Source: Lachnospiraceae bacterium (GTDB lineage: Bacteria > Bacillota > Clostridia > Lachnospirales > Lachnospiraceae). From it: a stretch of 64,000 nucleotides of DNA. The notes below the pieces were generated by a model. That model made no database searches. It had not been told where the DNA came from and saw only the letters and a program-made list of their open reading frames with translations. The stretch lies in contig JAQVHQ010000008.1 of assembly GCA_028696165.1 (NCBI GenBank), positions 1 to 64,000 of the forward strand, written 5' to 3'. The translations under genes were made by a program, and so were the position numbers. Positions within the stretch are counted from its first letter, which is position 1; every line of letters starts with the position of its first letter. Below, one piece after another: positions 8,433 to 17,829 of the stretch.

Positions 8433-9645
8433 GATATTCCCGGCAACCAGCAATAAGAAGGATGAGCGGGTTTTCCGCTTTGCCTGTGAATTAACAGAAG
8501 ATGTTCAGGAAGAACCACTGCAGGAAGCACTTGATCGTACGATGCAGTCTTTTTCTCTGTTTTCCTGTGTGTTAAGAAAAGGCGTTTTTTGGAATTATTT
8601 TGAGGAATCCAATATTAAACCGGTAGTGCGTCAGGAATATAAGCCGGCATGCAGCAGGCTTTATGAGAGGGACAAACAATCCCTGTTATTTGAAGTCACA
8701 TATTACAAAAAGAGGATTAACCTGGAAATCTTTCATGCCCTGGCAGATGGAACAGGAACCTTGCAATTTCTGAAATCTCTGGTATATCAATATCTGATGC
8801 AGGTACATCCCAAAGAAGTTCCGGGACCATTGACCAGACTGGACTTTGATGTAAGCGACCAGGAGAAGGCAGAAGACGGATTTCAGAAGTATTATGAGAA
8901 AGACACCAGTAAGATTAAGATTCCCAAGTATAAAGCGTATCAGTTTTCGAGTCCAAAGAGAGATGTGGGACAGTTAAAATTAATCGAAGGCCGAGTATCG
9001 GCAAAACAAGTAGTGGCACTTTCAAAGAAATACAATACTACAGTAACAGTGTTTTTGACAGCCGTATTCTTATGTGCGATTCAAAAGGAGATGAGCCAGC
9101 GTGACAAGAAGAGACCGGTAGCTCTGATGATCCCGGTTAATCTTAGAAACTTTTTCCCTTCAGAATCTGTGCGCAATTTCTTCGGGTGGATTGATATCGG
9201 TTATGATTTTAAATATAAAAGTGCTGCATTGGAGGATGTTATAACCTATGTGGCGGCTTTTTTTAAGAAAGAGATTACCAAAGAGCGCATGGCAGTGCGC
9301 ATGAATGGGCTGGTGGGATTGGAACAGAATATATTCATGAGAATTATTCCGCTGGAAATAAAATTATTCTTCATGCAGCTGGGAACCTTTAGCAGCATGT
9401 CAGCTGATACAGCAGTATTTTCCAATGTGGGCCGGATTCAGATGCCGGAGGAATGCAGTCCCTATATTAAATTGTTTGATATATTTACCAGTACACCAAA
9501 GATAGAACTTTGTATGTGCTCTTATCAGGATGAGATGGTTCTTAGTTTTACGACGGCTTATGAAGACGTGAATATATTCCGTAATTATTTTCGAATGTTG
9601 ACAAAACAGGGTGTGGAAGTAGAGATTACTTCCCTTCCGGAATAG
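8383..9645 (+). CDS. Condensation-domain-like / alcohol acetyltransferase-like acyltransferase
   Basis: A 420-residue protein with the HxxxDG signature of the CoA-dependent acyltransferase/condensation superfamily (FHALADG, His118 and Asp122) and a later NVGRIQMP stretch matching the family's second half. The N-terminal WRKLENAAKIFPAT is typical of the alcohol-acetyltransferase-like branch found in gut Firmicutes. The start at 8383 has GTGAGG 9 nt upstream. The gene overlaps the esterase gene. Paired with an esterase, it could make what the esterase cleaves, or transfer an acyl group to a surface or lipid acceptor. The acceptor is unknown. Confidence 0.72.
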   Translation: MFQSRKTRWRKLENAAKIFPATSNKKDERVFRFACELTEDVQEEPLQEALDRTMQSFSLFSCVLRKGVFWNYFEESNIKPVVRQEYKPACSRLYERDKQSLLFEVTYYKKRINLEIFHALADGTGTLQFLKSLVYQYLMQVHPKEVPGPLTRLDFDVSDQEKAEDGFQKYYEKDTSKIKIPKYKAYQFSSPKRDVGQLKLIEGRVSAKQVVALSKKYNTTVTVFLTAVFLCAIQKEMSQRDKKRPVALMIPVNLRNFFPSESVRNFFGWIDIGYDFKYKSAALEDVITYVAAFFKKEITKERMAVRMNGLVGLEQNIFMRIIPLEIKLFFMQLGTFSSMSADTAVFSNVGRIQMPEECSPYIKLFDIFTSTPKIELCMCSYQDEMVLSFTTAYEDVNIFRNYFRMLTKQGVEVEITSLPE

Positions 9646-9654
9646 GAGGCGCGT

Positions 9655-10320
9655 ATGTTATATTGTGAGAAATGTAAAGTGACAGTTCGCTCTAAACATG
9701 ACCGATGCCCCCTGTGTCAGGGTGAGTTAGCCGGTGCTTATGAAGAAAATGAGAGGATTTTTCCGGTAGTAGAAGCAGAGAAGACACCATATCCCATGAT
9801 TCACCGGATTATTGCCTTTGCGGCAATTGCAGTATGTGTTATATGTGTGGCAGTAAACTGGATTGTGACGCCTCATTACCGTTGGTCCTGGTATGTGGTT
9901 GGAGCTACTATATGTACCTGGATTGTGGTAAATGTGGGAATTGCCAAAAGGAAGAATCTCATGAAGAATACACTCTGGCAGCTGCTTATTATAGAGGTAC
10001 TTCTTGCAGCGTGGGATGGATTCTTAGGATGGAATCGCTGGTGGGTGAATTTTTTCTTCCCTATCGGTATACTTCTGGCTTTTGTGGTAATGCTGACGAT
10101 TACGATTGTGTGGAAGCTGAGCTCGCCGCAGTACATGATTTATCTGCTGGCAGTTAATGTGACCGGTTGTATTCCAATAATTCTGCTGTTGACCAGAGCA
10201 GTGACCACTCCACTGCCATCGGTTATCTGTGCGGCAGTTTCTATTTTAAGTCTTGCGGCATTTTTTATATTTCAGCGCAGGGCAGTTATCAGTGAGATAC
10301 ACAAGAAATTTCATATATAA
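9655..10320 (+). CDS. Zinc-ribbon membrane protein (DUF6320-like)
   Basis: A 221-residue protein that starts with a small zinc ribbon (CEKC...CPLC, residues 4-22), followed by about six hydrophobic segments from residue 48 to the end. It matches the arrangement of DUF6320 proteins, which commonly accompany the acyltransferase-like gene upstream. AGGAGG ends the intergenic gap of 9 nt. It is the last gene of the PHP-esterase-acyltransferase operon. A membrane partner or carrier role is possible but not shown. Confidence 0.65.
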   Translation: MLYCEKCKVTVRSKHDRCPLCQGELAGAYEENERIFPVVEAEKTPYPMIHRIIAFAAIAVCVICVAVNWIVTPHYRWSWYVVGATICTWIVVNVGIAKRKNLMKNTLWQLLIIEVLLAAWDGFLGWNRWWVNFFFPIGILLAFVVMLTITIVWKLSSPQYMIYLLAVNVTGCIPIILLLTRAVTTPLPSVICAAVSILSLAAFFIFQRRAVISEIHKKFHI

Positions 10321-10346
10321 AATAAAACATCAAAGGAGACAATATT

Positions 10347-11654
10347 ATGTGGGCAAAAGAAAGCGTATTGTATCAAATCTATCCGTTAGGATTCTGTGGA
10401 GCACCTCATGAAAATGATGGGAAATTAGTATCGAGAATTACAAAAGTTATGGAGTGGACAGATCATTTCCAGGAATTGGGTATTTCTGCAGTTTTATTTA
10501 ATCCTATCTTTGAATCCGACCGTCACGGTTATGACACCAGAGATTACCGGACTTTAGATGTTCGTTTGGGAACGAATGAAGATTTTAAGAAAGTTTGTGA
10601 GGATTTACACGCACACGGAATCAAAGTAATTTTGGATGCTGTATATAATCATGTGGGAAGAGGATTCTGGGCATTTGCAGATGTTCTTCAAAATAGAGAA
10701 AATTCTCCATATAAAGATTGGTTTTATATTAATTTTGGCGGTAATAATGGTTATAATGACGGTTTATACTACGAGGGCTGGGAAGGTCATTACGAATTAG
10801 TAAAACTGAATCTTCAGAATCCGGCTGTAGTGGACTACCTGTTAGAAAGTACTAAGTTCTGGATGGAAGAATTTGGTATCGACGGTCTTCGCCTGGATGT
10901 GGCTTATATGGTGGATCGCGAGTTTATGAAACGTCTTCATTACTTTACAAGAGAAATAAATGAGGAGTTCTTCCTGCTGGGAGAGATGCTCTTCGGCGAT
11001 TACAAGCAGATTGTAAATAATGATATGCTGGACAGTGCAACGAATTATGAGTGTTATAAGGGGCTGTTCTCAAGCTTTAACGACAAAAACCTATTTGAGA
11101 TTGCCCATTCGCTTAACCGCCAGTATGGTGGGGAACAGTGGTGTCTGTATCGTGGCTTAAATCTAATGAACTTCGTGGATAATCATGATGTATCCAGAAT
11201 TGCAACAATTTTAAAAGACAAGAAGCATCTGCCACTGGTATATGCAGTTATGTTTGGCATGAATGGTATCCCATGTCTCTATTATGGAAGTGAGTGGGGT
11301 ATCGAGGGAGATAAGAACAAGGGCGATGATGATTTGAGACCTTGTATCGAGAAACCGGAAGAAAATGAATTGACAGAAACGATCAAGCAGCTCATCAAGA
11401 TTCATAAAGCAAGTCCGGCATTGTGCTATGGCGATTACAGAAATGTCATGATTCAAAATCAGCAGCTGGTTATGGAGCGTAAATGTGATTCGGAACGTGT
11501 CTTAGTAGCAGTGAATTTATCTGACCAGCCATGTACGATTCACTTTGACGCACAGGTGGGAGAAGGAATTGATTTATTTACAGAAGAGTCTGTATCATTT
11601 ACCGGAGCTTATGATATGCCGGCATATAGCTTTTATTACTGGAAGGTAAAATAG
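10347..11654 (+). CDS. GH13 alpha-amylase-family glycosidase
   Basis: A 435-residue intracellular protein (no signal peptide) with all GH13 motifs: DAVYNHV, GLRLDVAYM with nucleophile Asp184, LLGEML with acid/base Glu213, and FVDNHDV with Asp281. It lacks the extra N-terminal domain of neopullulanases and is a compact (beta/alpha)8 barrel plus a C-terminal beta domain. It probably hydrolyses or transfers short alpha-glucans taken up by the cell. AAAGGAGA precedes the ATG. It follows the DUF6320 gene by 26 nt, so it may share its transcript. The precise linkage specificity is open. Confidence 0.9.
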   Translation: MWAKESVLYQIYPLGFCGAPHENDGKLVSRITKVMEWTDHFQELGISAVLFNPIFESDRHGYDTRDYRTLDVRLGTNEDFKKVCEDLHAHGIKVILDAVYNHVGRGFWAFADVLQNRENSPYKDWFYINFGGNNGYNDGLYYEGWEGHYELVKLNLQNPAVVDYLLESTKFWMEEFGIDGLRLDVAYMVDREFMKRLHYFTREINEEFFLLGEMLFGDYKQIVNNDMLDSATNYECYKGLFSSFNDKNLFEIAHSLNRQYGGEQWCLYRGLNLMNFVDNHDVSRIATILKDKKHLPLVYAVMFGMNGIPCLYYGSEWGIEGDKNKGDDDLRPCIEKPEENELTETIKQLIKIHKASPALCYGDYRNVMIQNQQLVMERKCDSERVLVAVNLSDQPCTIHFDAQVGEGIDLFTEESVSFTGAYDMPAYSFYYWKVK

Positions 11655-11776
11655 CAGTTTCATAGCAGACAGATTAGAAACTATGAGTTTGTTATTGGCA
11701 GATTAACAGAGCATATTAAACAGGATATCAAAGCAGACAGCATAAATAGTATTGCAGAGATTGTAGGGAGCAGCAG

Positions 11777-12211
11777 ATGGAAAAATTTAGTTGTACGCAT
11801 AAAGCACAGTATTATGAGACCGATCAGATGGGTATTGTACATCATTCAAATTATATCCGCTGGTTTGAAGAGGCACGGACAGAACTTCTTCGCCATATTG
11901 GATATCCATATAAACGAATGGAAGAGGAAGGTATTATCTGCCCGGTACTTAGTGTGGAGTGTCAGTACCGGTCTATGGTTCATTTTGAAGATGTAGTTCT
12001 AATTGAGCCGGTTGTTGAGAAATTTAATGGTATAAAACTGTTTTTAAAATATGAGATATATGACAGCGAAACAGGGGAACTGCGCACCACGGGAAAAAGC
12101 GTGCACTGTTTCTTGAATGAACAGGGGCAGCCGGTATCTTTAAAGAAGACAAAACCGGATTTATATGATACACTGATACAGGCTATGGAAGCTGGAAAAT
12201 CAGAAGCATAG
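11777..12211 (+). CDS. Acyl-CoA thioesterase, YbgC/FadM (4HBT) hot-dog family
   Basis: A 144-residue hot-dog protein. The segment YETDQMGIVHHSNYIRWFEEAR (residues 13-34) carries the catalytic Asp and the helix of the 4-hydroxybenzoyl-CoA thioesterase family. It hydrolyses acyl-CoA thioesters in the cytoplasm, with unknown chain preference. AGGGAG lies before the ATG. The 122-nt gap upstream shows no clear terminator. Confidence 0.9.
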   Translation: MEKFSCTHKAQYYETDQMGIVHHSNYIRWFEEARTELLRHIGYPYKRMEEEGIICPVLSVECQYRSMVHFEDVVLIEPVVEKFNGIKLFLKYEIYDSETGELRTTGKSVHCFLNEQGQPVSLKKTKPDLYDTLIQAMEAGKSEA

Positions 12212-12319
12212 TTAAACGGGCTGCAGACAGCAGGTATGTTAGCGTACCTGGAAGAATATGCAGTTATAATGAATTGATAAAGACCATGAAGTAGTAAATA
12301 TGAGAAAGAAGGTGAAGCT

Positions 12320-13439
12320 GTGGTTGAATTAGATCAATTTAAATATACGTTGAATTCGTATGTAGAACCATTAGTGGAAGTGAGGGATTCACTTTGACCT
12401 GGCTAACAAAGAGCAAAAAATCCAGGAATTAGAGCGTGAGATGGAGGCTCCGGACTTTTGGGACCAGCCAGAGAGAGCGCAGGAAATGATGAAACAGTTA
12501 AACTCCCTTAAATCCGATGTGGAGACTTATGAAAAACTCATAACCGAAAAAGAGGACATGGAGACATTAATCGAGATGGGATATGAGGAAAATGATGAAT
12601 CGCTCATACCGGAGATTCAGGAATTGTTAAATCAGTTTGAAATCAATTTTGAGAGTATTCGAATAAAAACTCTGCTGTCAGGAGAATATGACAGCAATAA
12701 TGCAATTGTAAAATTAAATGCAGGAGCAGGCGGAACAGAGTCCTGTGACTGGGCCAGCATGCTGTACCGCATGTACACCAGATGGTCAGAAAAACATGGA
12801 TTTACCATTGAAGTGCTGGATTATCTGGATGGAGATGAAGCGGGTATCAAGTCCGTGACTTTCCAGGTGAATGGTGAGAATGCATATGGCTATCTGAAAT
12901 CAGAAAAAGGAGTACACCGTCTGGTTCGAATTTCGCCATTTAATGCAGCAGGCAAACGCCAGACTTCCTTTGTATCCTGTGATGTCATGCCTGATATTGA
13001 GGAAGATTTAGATATCGAAATCAAGGATGATGAGATTCGAATTGATACTTATCGTTCTTCAGGTGCCGGTGGACAGCATATTAATAAGACTTCTTCTGCG
13101 ATTCGTATTACCCATCTGCCTACCAATACCGTAGTGCAGTGCCAGAATGAGCGTTCACAGTTCCAGAATAAGGACAAGGCTATGCAGATGCTGAAAGCCA
13201 AACTTTTCCTCTTAAAACAGCAGGAAAATATGGAAAAACTGTCCGGTATCCGTGGAGATGTTACAGAAATCGGATGGGGTAACCAGATTCGTTCTTATGT
13301 AATGCAGCCATACACTATGGTCAAAGACCACAGAACCAATGAAGAGAGCGGCAATGTGGATGCAGTTATGGACGGAGATTTAGACTCTTTTATCAATGCA
13401 TACCTAAAGTGGATTGCACTGTCAAAAAAACAATCTTAA
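12320..13439 (+). CDS. prfB: Peptide chain release factor 2, expressed by programmed +1 frameshift
   Basis: The gene starts at GTG 12320 (AAGGTG upstream), reads 25 codons ending ...VEVRDSL, and meets an in-frame TGA at 12395-12397. A +1 slip on CTT TGA C (12392-12398) continues as DLANKEQKIQ and runs to 13439, giving a 372-residue RF2. A Shine-Dalgarno-like GAGGGA at 12382-12387 precedes the slip site, as in other prfB genes. The motifs SPF (stop-codon recognition) and GAGGQ (peptide release) are intact. RF2 ends translation at TGA and TAA, and low RF2 favours the slip, so expression is self-regulated. An annotation that begins at the downstream ATG (12441) would miss the true N-terminus. 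Confidence 0.96.
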
Positions 13440-13443
13440 ACGC

Positions 13444-13472
13444 TTGCATTCAACGCTTTAATGTGTTAATAT
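13444..13472 (+). promoter_or_regulatory. Probable promoter of the ACT-hom-lysC operon
   Basis: TTGCAT (13444-13449), a 17-nt spacer and TAATAT (13467-13472), right after prfB and 50 nt before the ACT-domain gene. Confidence 0.55.
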
Positions 13473-13521
13473 CTTCGTTGTGAGTACAAATGTATTCCGT
13501 GAGCGAACAAAGGTGGTGCAC

Positions 13522-13965
13522 ATGAAAGAAAAGACAAAATACTTTGTCGTGAAGGAAAAAGCGGTTCCGGAAGTACTGCTTAAAGTGGTGGAAGCCAAGA
13601 AACTGTTGGACACAGAAAAGGTGATGACAGTTCAGGAAGCTACCGAGCAGGTAGGAATCAGCAGAAGTTCATTTTATAAGTATAAAGATGACATTTTTCC
13701 TTTTCACGATGATGCCAAGGGAAAAACCGTTACGTTTATTATCCAGATGGATGATGAGCCAGGACTATTATCTATGGTGCTGGGAGCTGTTGCAGAGCAT
13801 TCCGGTAATATTCTGACCATACATCAGAGTATTCCAATTAACGGAATTGCAACTTTGACACTCAGTATTGATATACTTCCTGCTAAGGGAGATGTGGAAG
13901 CCATGATTCATAAGATTGAAAGCCTTGACGGTGTTCATTATTTAAAAATATTAGGTAGGGAGTGA
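13522..13965 (+). CDS. ACT-domain protein, PheB/UPF0735 type
   Basis: A 147-residue protein with a small N-terminal helix-turn-helix-like part (VQEATEQVGISRSSFYKYKDD cut at about residue 55) and a C-terminal ACT domain (from about residue 70: TVTFIIQMDDEPGLLSMVLG). Proteins of this type sit beside homoserine dehydrogenase genes in many Firmicutes and are thought to sense an amino acid. The start at 13522 has AAGGTGGT upstream; a longer in-frame start at 13480 is less likely. The next gene begins within a few bases, so the operon is coupled. The ligand could be threonine or another aspartate-family amino acid, which is inference. Confidence 0.85.
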   Translation: MKEKTKYFVVKEKAVPEVLLKVVEAKKLLDTEKVMTVQEATEQVGISRSSFYKYKDDIFPFHDDAKGKTVTFIIQMDDEPGLLSMVLGAVAEHSGNILTIHQSIPINGIATLTLSIDILPAKGDVEAMIHKIESLDGVHYLKILGRE

Positions 13966-13970
13966 TACGG

Positions 13971-15188
13971 ATGATAAGCATAGCAGTATTGGGTTACGGA
14001 ACAGTAGGTTCCGGAGTAGTAGAGGTAATTAATACTAATCAGGCAAGCATTAATAAGAAAGCTGCCGAAGAAATCAACATTAAGTACGTATTAGATTTGA
14101 GAGATTTTCCCGGAGATCCTGTTCAGGATAAGATTACTCATGATTTTGAGGATATCATCAATGATCCGGAGATTCAGATTGTAGTAGAGGTTATGGGTGG
14201 ATTACATCCGGCTTATGAATTTACAAAAAGAGCCTTAGAGGCTGGTAAGAGCGTATGTACCTCCAACAAAGAGCTGGTTGCGCAGCACGGTTTGGAATTA
14301 CTTGAGATCGCAAAATCAAAAGATATCAATTATCTGTTTGAGGCAAGCTGCGGAGGCGGTATTCCAATTATCCGTCCATTGAATTCTTCTCTTACAGCAG
14401 ATGAAATCGATGAGATTACTGGTATCTTAAATGGTACAACCAACTATATCTTAAGCAAGATGACCACAGATGGTTCTGACTTTGACGTGGTATTAAAAGA
14501 CGCCCAGGACAAAGGGTATGCAGAACGCAATCCGGAAGCTGATGTGGAAGGATATGATGCCTGCAGAAAAATCGCGATTCTTTCTTCTTTGGCATATGGC
14601 TGTCACGTGGATTTCTCTGATATTTACACAGAAGGAATTACCAAAATCACAGCAACAGATATCAAATATGCGAAGAAATTAGGATACAGCATCAAATTAC
14701 TGGCTACCAGTAAGAAAATCGGAGATAAATTCTATGCTATGGTATGCCCGGCTTTCGTCGGCCAGGACAGCCCATTATATAGTGTTAATAATGTATTCAA
14801 TGCAATCTTTGTACATGGCAATGTCTTAGGAGATGCCATGTTCTACGGAAGCGGAGCAGGAAAATTGCCAACAGCAAGTGCTGTAGTAGCGGATGTAGTA
14901 GACTGTGCAAAACATCTTCACCGCAACATCATGATGAGCTGGAGCAGCAAGCGCCTGGAACTTATGGATGTGAAGCAGGTAGAGAGCCGTTTCTTCGTAA
15001 GAAAAGCAGGAAGCTTAACTGCAACACTTTCTGACGTGGAAGCAATCTTTGGACCGGTTGAACCAATCGGACTGGCAGATGTGACAGATGAATTTGCATT
15101 TATCACACCAGAGATGAATGAGGAGACCTTTAAAGAAAAAGCGAAACAGCTTGGAGGATATATCAGCCGTATTCGAATCAAAGACTGA
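13971..15188 (+). CDS. hom: Homoserine dehydrogenase
   Basis: A 405-residue enzyme with an N-terminal Rossmann fold (VLGYGTVGSGVVEV), the conserved TSNKELVAQHG and GILNGTTNYILSKM stretches, and the catalytic-domain motif AERNPEADVEGYDACRKIAIL. It reduces aspartate semialdehyde to homoserine, the branch point to threonine and methionine. Start 13971 is preferred over the GTG at 13962 because of spacing from the GGGAG ribosome site. The C-terminal part after residue 320 is an ACT-like regulatory segment. It is the second gene of the threonine-branch operon. Confidence 0.95.
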   Translation: MISIAVLGYGTVGSGVVEVINTNQASINKKAAEEINIKYVLDLRDFPGDPVQDKITHDFEDIINDPEIQIVVEVMGGLHPAYEFTKRALEAGKSVCTSNKELVAQHGLELLEIAKSKDINYLFEASCGGGIPIIRPLNSSLTADEIDEITGILNGTTNYILSKMTTDGSDFDVVLKDAQDKGYAERNPEADVEGYDACRKIAILSSLAYGCHVDFSDIYTEGITKITATDIKYAKKLGYSIKLLATSKKIGDKFYAMVCPAFVGQDSPLYSVNNVFNAIFVHGNVLGDAMFYGSGAGKLPTASAVVADVVDCAKHLHRNIMMSWSSKRLELMDVKQVESRFFVRKAGSLTATLSDVEAIFGPVEPIGLADVTDEFAFITPEMNEETFKEKAKQLGGYISRIRIKD

Positions 15189-15205
15189 TAATTGAGGAGA
15201 TTATT

Positions 15206-16405
15206 ATGAAATATATCGTAGTATTAGGAGACGGTATGGCAGATGAGCCTATCGCCGCATTAGATAATCAGACGCCTTTACAGTACGCTAAGACACCGAT
15301 GATGGATGAGTTATCCAAAGTATCCGAAATCGGACTGGTACATACGATTCCGGAAGGCATGAAGCCGGGAAGTGATACAGCTAACTTATCTGTTATCGGA
15401 TATGATCCAAGACAGTATTATACGGGCCGTTCACCACTTGAAGCTTTAAGTATCGGAGTAGATATGAAGGATACTGATGTAGCACTTCGCTGCAACATCG
15501 TGACTCTTTCTGAGGAAGAGCCTTATGAAGAGAAGACTATTATCGATCATAGCTCTTCAGAAATCAGTACAGAGGATGCAGCTGTTTTACTGAAAGCAGT
15601 CTGTGAAGAATTGGAAGATGAGACCTATCAGTTCTATGTGGGTACCAGCTACCGTCACTGCCTTATCTGGGCAGAGGGACAGGTTGTGGAATTAACAGCA
15701 CCTCATGATGTGCTGGGACAGGTGATTGGACAATATCTGCCGACAGATGACAAACTTCGCTGGATGCAGAAGAGAAGTTATGAAATACTTTCCAAACATC
15801 CACTGAATCTGGAACGAAAGAAACAGGGATTAAATCCTGCCAATAGTTTCTGGTTCTGGGGAGCAGGAACAAAACCGGCGCTGTCTTCTTTTGAAGAGAC
15901 ATTTCATAAAAAAGGTGTCATGATTTCTGCTGTGGATTTATTAAAAGGAATTGCAGTGGGAACCGGACTTCATAATATTGAGGTAGAGGGCGCTAATGGC
16001 GGACTTCATACAAATTATGAAGGAAAGGCACAGGCAGCTGTGGATGCACTTTTAAAGGAAGGTTATGATTTCGCATACATACATGTGGAAGCACCGGATG
16101 AGATGGGACACCAGGGCAGTATGGAACGTAAGGTTCAGGCTATTGAGTATCTGGATGAACGTGTCATTCGCTATGTGAAGGAACGTATGGATAAGTCGGG
16201 AGAAGAGTATAGGATTCTGGTATTGCCGGATCATCCAACCCCAATCTGTGTCCGCACGCACACTTCTGATGCAGTTCCATATCTTTTGTATGATAGTTCC
16301 AATCTGCAGAATCATACATGGAATTATAATGAAGCCGAAGCTAAATCAAGCGGTAATGATATTGCAAAAGGCTGTGAAATTATGGAACATCTGTTTCACG
16401 AATAA
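15206..16405 (+). CDS. Phosphoglycerate-mutase-like (ApgM-type) probable homoserine kinase
   Basis: A 399-residue protein of the alkaline-phosphatase/iPGM superfamily. The nucleotide/metal site begins GDGMADEP (residues 8-15), followed by PGSDTANLSVIGYDP with the catalytic Ser, HVEAPDEMGHQG, and a C-terminal LPDHPTP and HTSDAVPYL set of metal ligands. The family was first named for archaeal cofactor-independent phosphoglycerate mutase, but the bacterial branch (TIGR02535) is the proposed homoserine kinase. Lying between hom and lysC, with no GHMP-type thrB in the window, it most likely phosphorylates homoserine. That is inference from context plus family knowledge. Confidence 0.82.
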   Translation: MKYIVVLGDGMADEPIAALDNQTPLQYAKTPMMDELSKVSEIGLVHTIPEGMKPGSDTANLSVIGYDPRQYYTGRSPLEALSIGVDMKDTDVALRCNIVTLSEEEPYEEKTIIDHSSSEISTEDAAVLLKAVCEELEDETYQFYVGTSYRHCLIWAEGQVVELTAPHDVLGQVIGQYLPTDDKLRWMQKRSYEILSKHPLNLERKKQGLNPANSFWFWGAGTKPALSSFEETFHKKGVMISAVDLLKGIAVGTGLHNIEVEGANGGLHTNYEGKAQAAVDALLKEGYDFAYIHVEAPDEMGHQGSMERKVQAIEYLDERVIRYVKERMDKSGEEYRILVLPDHPTPICVRTHTSDAVPYLLYDSSNLQNHTWNYNEAEAKSSGNDIAKGCEIMEHLFHE

Positions 16406-16446
16406 GATATCTTATAATACGAAGATAAAATAATTTGGAGGACGTT

Positions 16447-17655
16447 ATGCTAATAGTTAAAAAATTTGGCGGTACTTCTGTAGCAAATAAAGAAAGAATC
16501 TTTAATGTAGCCAGAAGATGTATCGAAGATTACCAAAAAGGAAACGATGTAGTTGTTGTATTATCCGCTATGGGTAAATACACAGATGAATTGATTGCAA
16601 AGGCTGAGGATATCAACCCTAAGCCACCAAAAAGAGAGATGGATATGTTATTTACCATTGGAGAGCAGATGTCTGTTTCCCTGATGGCTATGGCGATGGA
16701 ATCTTTGGGAGTACGTGCTGTATCTCTGAATGCATTTCAGGTAGCTATGCATACCACCAGCACTTATGGTAATGCAAGATTAAAAAGAATCGACAGCGAG
16801 CGTATCCGCCATGAGCTGGATGATCGTAAGATTGTTATCGTTACCGGTTTCCAGGGCGTAAATAAATTTGATGATTATACCACTTTGGGAAGAGGTGGTT
16901 CCGATACAACCGCCGTTGCTTTAGCAGCAGCACTCCATGCAGATGCATGCGAGATCTATACAGATGTTGATGGTGTATTCACCGCAGATCCGAGACTTGT
17001 TAAGAATGCACGTAAATTAGATGAAATCACTTATGATGAGATGTTAGATTTGGCTACTCTGGGTGCTGGTGTACTGCACAATCGTTCTGTAGAGATGGCT
17101 AAAAAATATGGTGTACAGTTAGTGGTACGTTCAAGTTTGAATAATTCAGAAGGAACCGTAGTGAAGGAGGATGTTAAAGTGGAAAGAATGCTGATTAGTG
17201 GAGTTGCATTAGATAGAGATGCAGATAGAATTGCTGTTATGGGACTTAAGGATGAACCGGGTATTGCATTTAAGTTATTTGACTGCCTGGCTAAGAAGAA
17301 TATCAATGTAGATGTTATTCTCCAGTCTATCGGACGTCACAACACGAAGGATATCTCTTTCACTGTTTCTGATAAAGATGTGGATGATGCTATGGCTGTT
17401 ATCGAAGCTAACAAGGCTAGATTGAATTTTGAAGATGTTCAGTGCAGCAAGGATGTAGCTAAGCTGTCTATCGTTGGCGCTGGTATGATGTCTAATCCTG
17501 GTGTCGCTGCTAAGATGTTTGAGTGTCTGTTTAATGAGGATATTAATATTAATATGATTTCTACTTCGGAGATTCGTGTTACTGTTCTGATTAATGAGAA
17601 GGATGCTGAGAGAGCTATTAATGCTGTACATGATGCTTTTGGGTTGAGTGAATAG
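16447..17655 (+). CDS. lysC: Aspartate kinase
   Basis: A 402-residue aspartokinase. KKFGGTSVA (residues 4-12) begins the kinase domain, and GRGGSDTTAVALAAAL and TDVDGVFTADPR form its active site. Two ACT domains occupy about residues 265-402 and would bind lysine or threonine for feedback. The start at 16447 has GGAGG at 16437-16441. It is the last gene of the operon. From about position 17380 the codons shift toward GTT, GCT and ATT, unlike the GTA/GCA/ATC habit of the first two thirds. This marks the start of a G+T-rich zone around the hairpin element that follows. Confidence 0.95.
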   Translation: MLIVKKFGGTSVANKERIFNVARRCIEDYQKGNDVVVVLSAMGKYTDELIAKAEDINPKPPKREMDMLFTIGEQMSVSLMAMAMESLGVRAVSLNAFQVAMHTTSTYGNARLKRIDSERIRHELDDRKIVIVTGFQGVNKFDDYTTLGRGGSDTTAVALAAALHADACEIYTDVDGVFTADPRLVKNARKLDEITYDEMLDLATLGAGVLHNRSVEMAKKYGVQLVVRSSLNNSEGTVVKEDVKVERMLISGVALDRDADRIAVMGLKDEPGIAFKLFDCLAKKNINVDVILQSIGRHNTKDISFTVSDKDVDDAMAVIEANKARLNFEDVQCSKDVAKLSIVGAGMMSNPGVAAKMFECLFNEDININMISTSEIRVTVLINEKDAERAINAVHDAFGLSE

Positions 17656-17829
17656 ATTTTAGATTGTCTTTTGGATTGTCTTTTTCGGGAGGGTGTCGCT
17701 GCAGGGTGGCACTTGGCGCCATTGTGAGAAGAATGGATGTACCTGTGCAGCGTAGGACGCACCTGTGTAGCGTAACCTGTATGTCATGTGAGAATGGATG
17801 TACCTGCATAGGATGTACCTGCATAGGAC
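17656..17829. repeat. Non-coding stretch with short imperfect direct repeats
   Basis: Between lysC and the hairpin element, variants of GGATGTACCTGCATAGGA and GGACGCACCTGTGTAGCG recur several times. No convincing gene or terminator is seen here. Confidence 0.5.

Noticed and set aside
15206-16405. Glycolytic cofactor-independent phosphoglycerate mutase
   Set aside because: The operon is hom-lysC and the family branch is the proposed homoserine kinase. The mutase name reflects the archaeal relatives.
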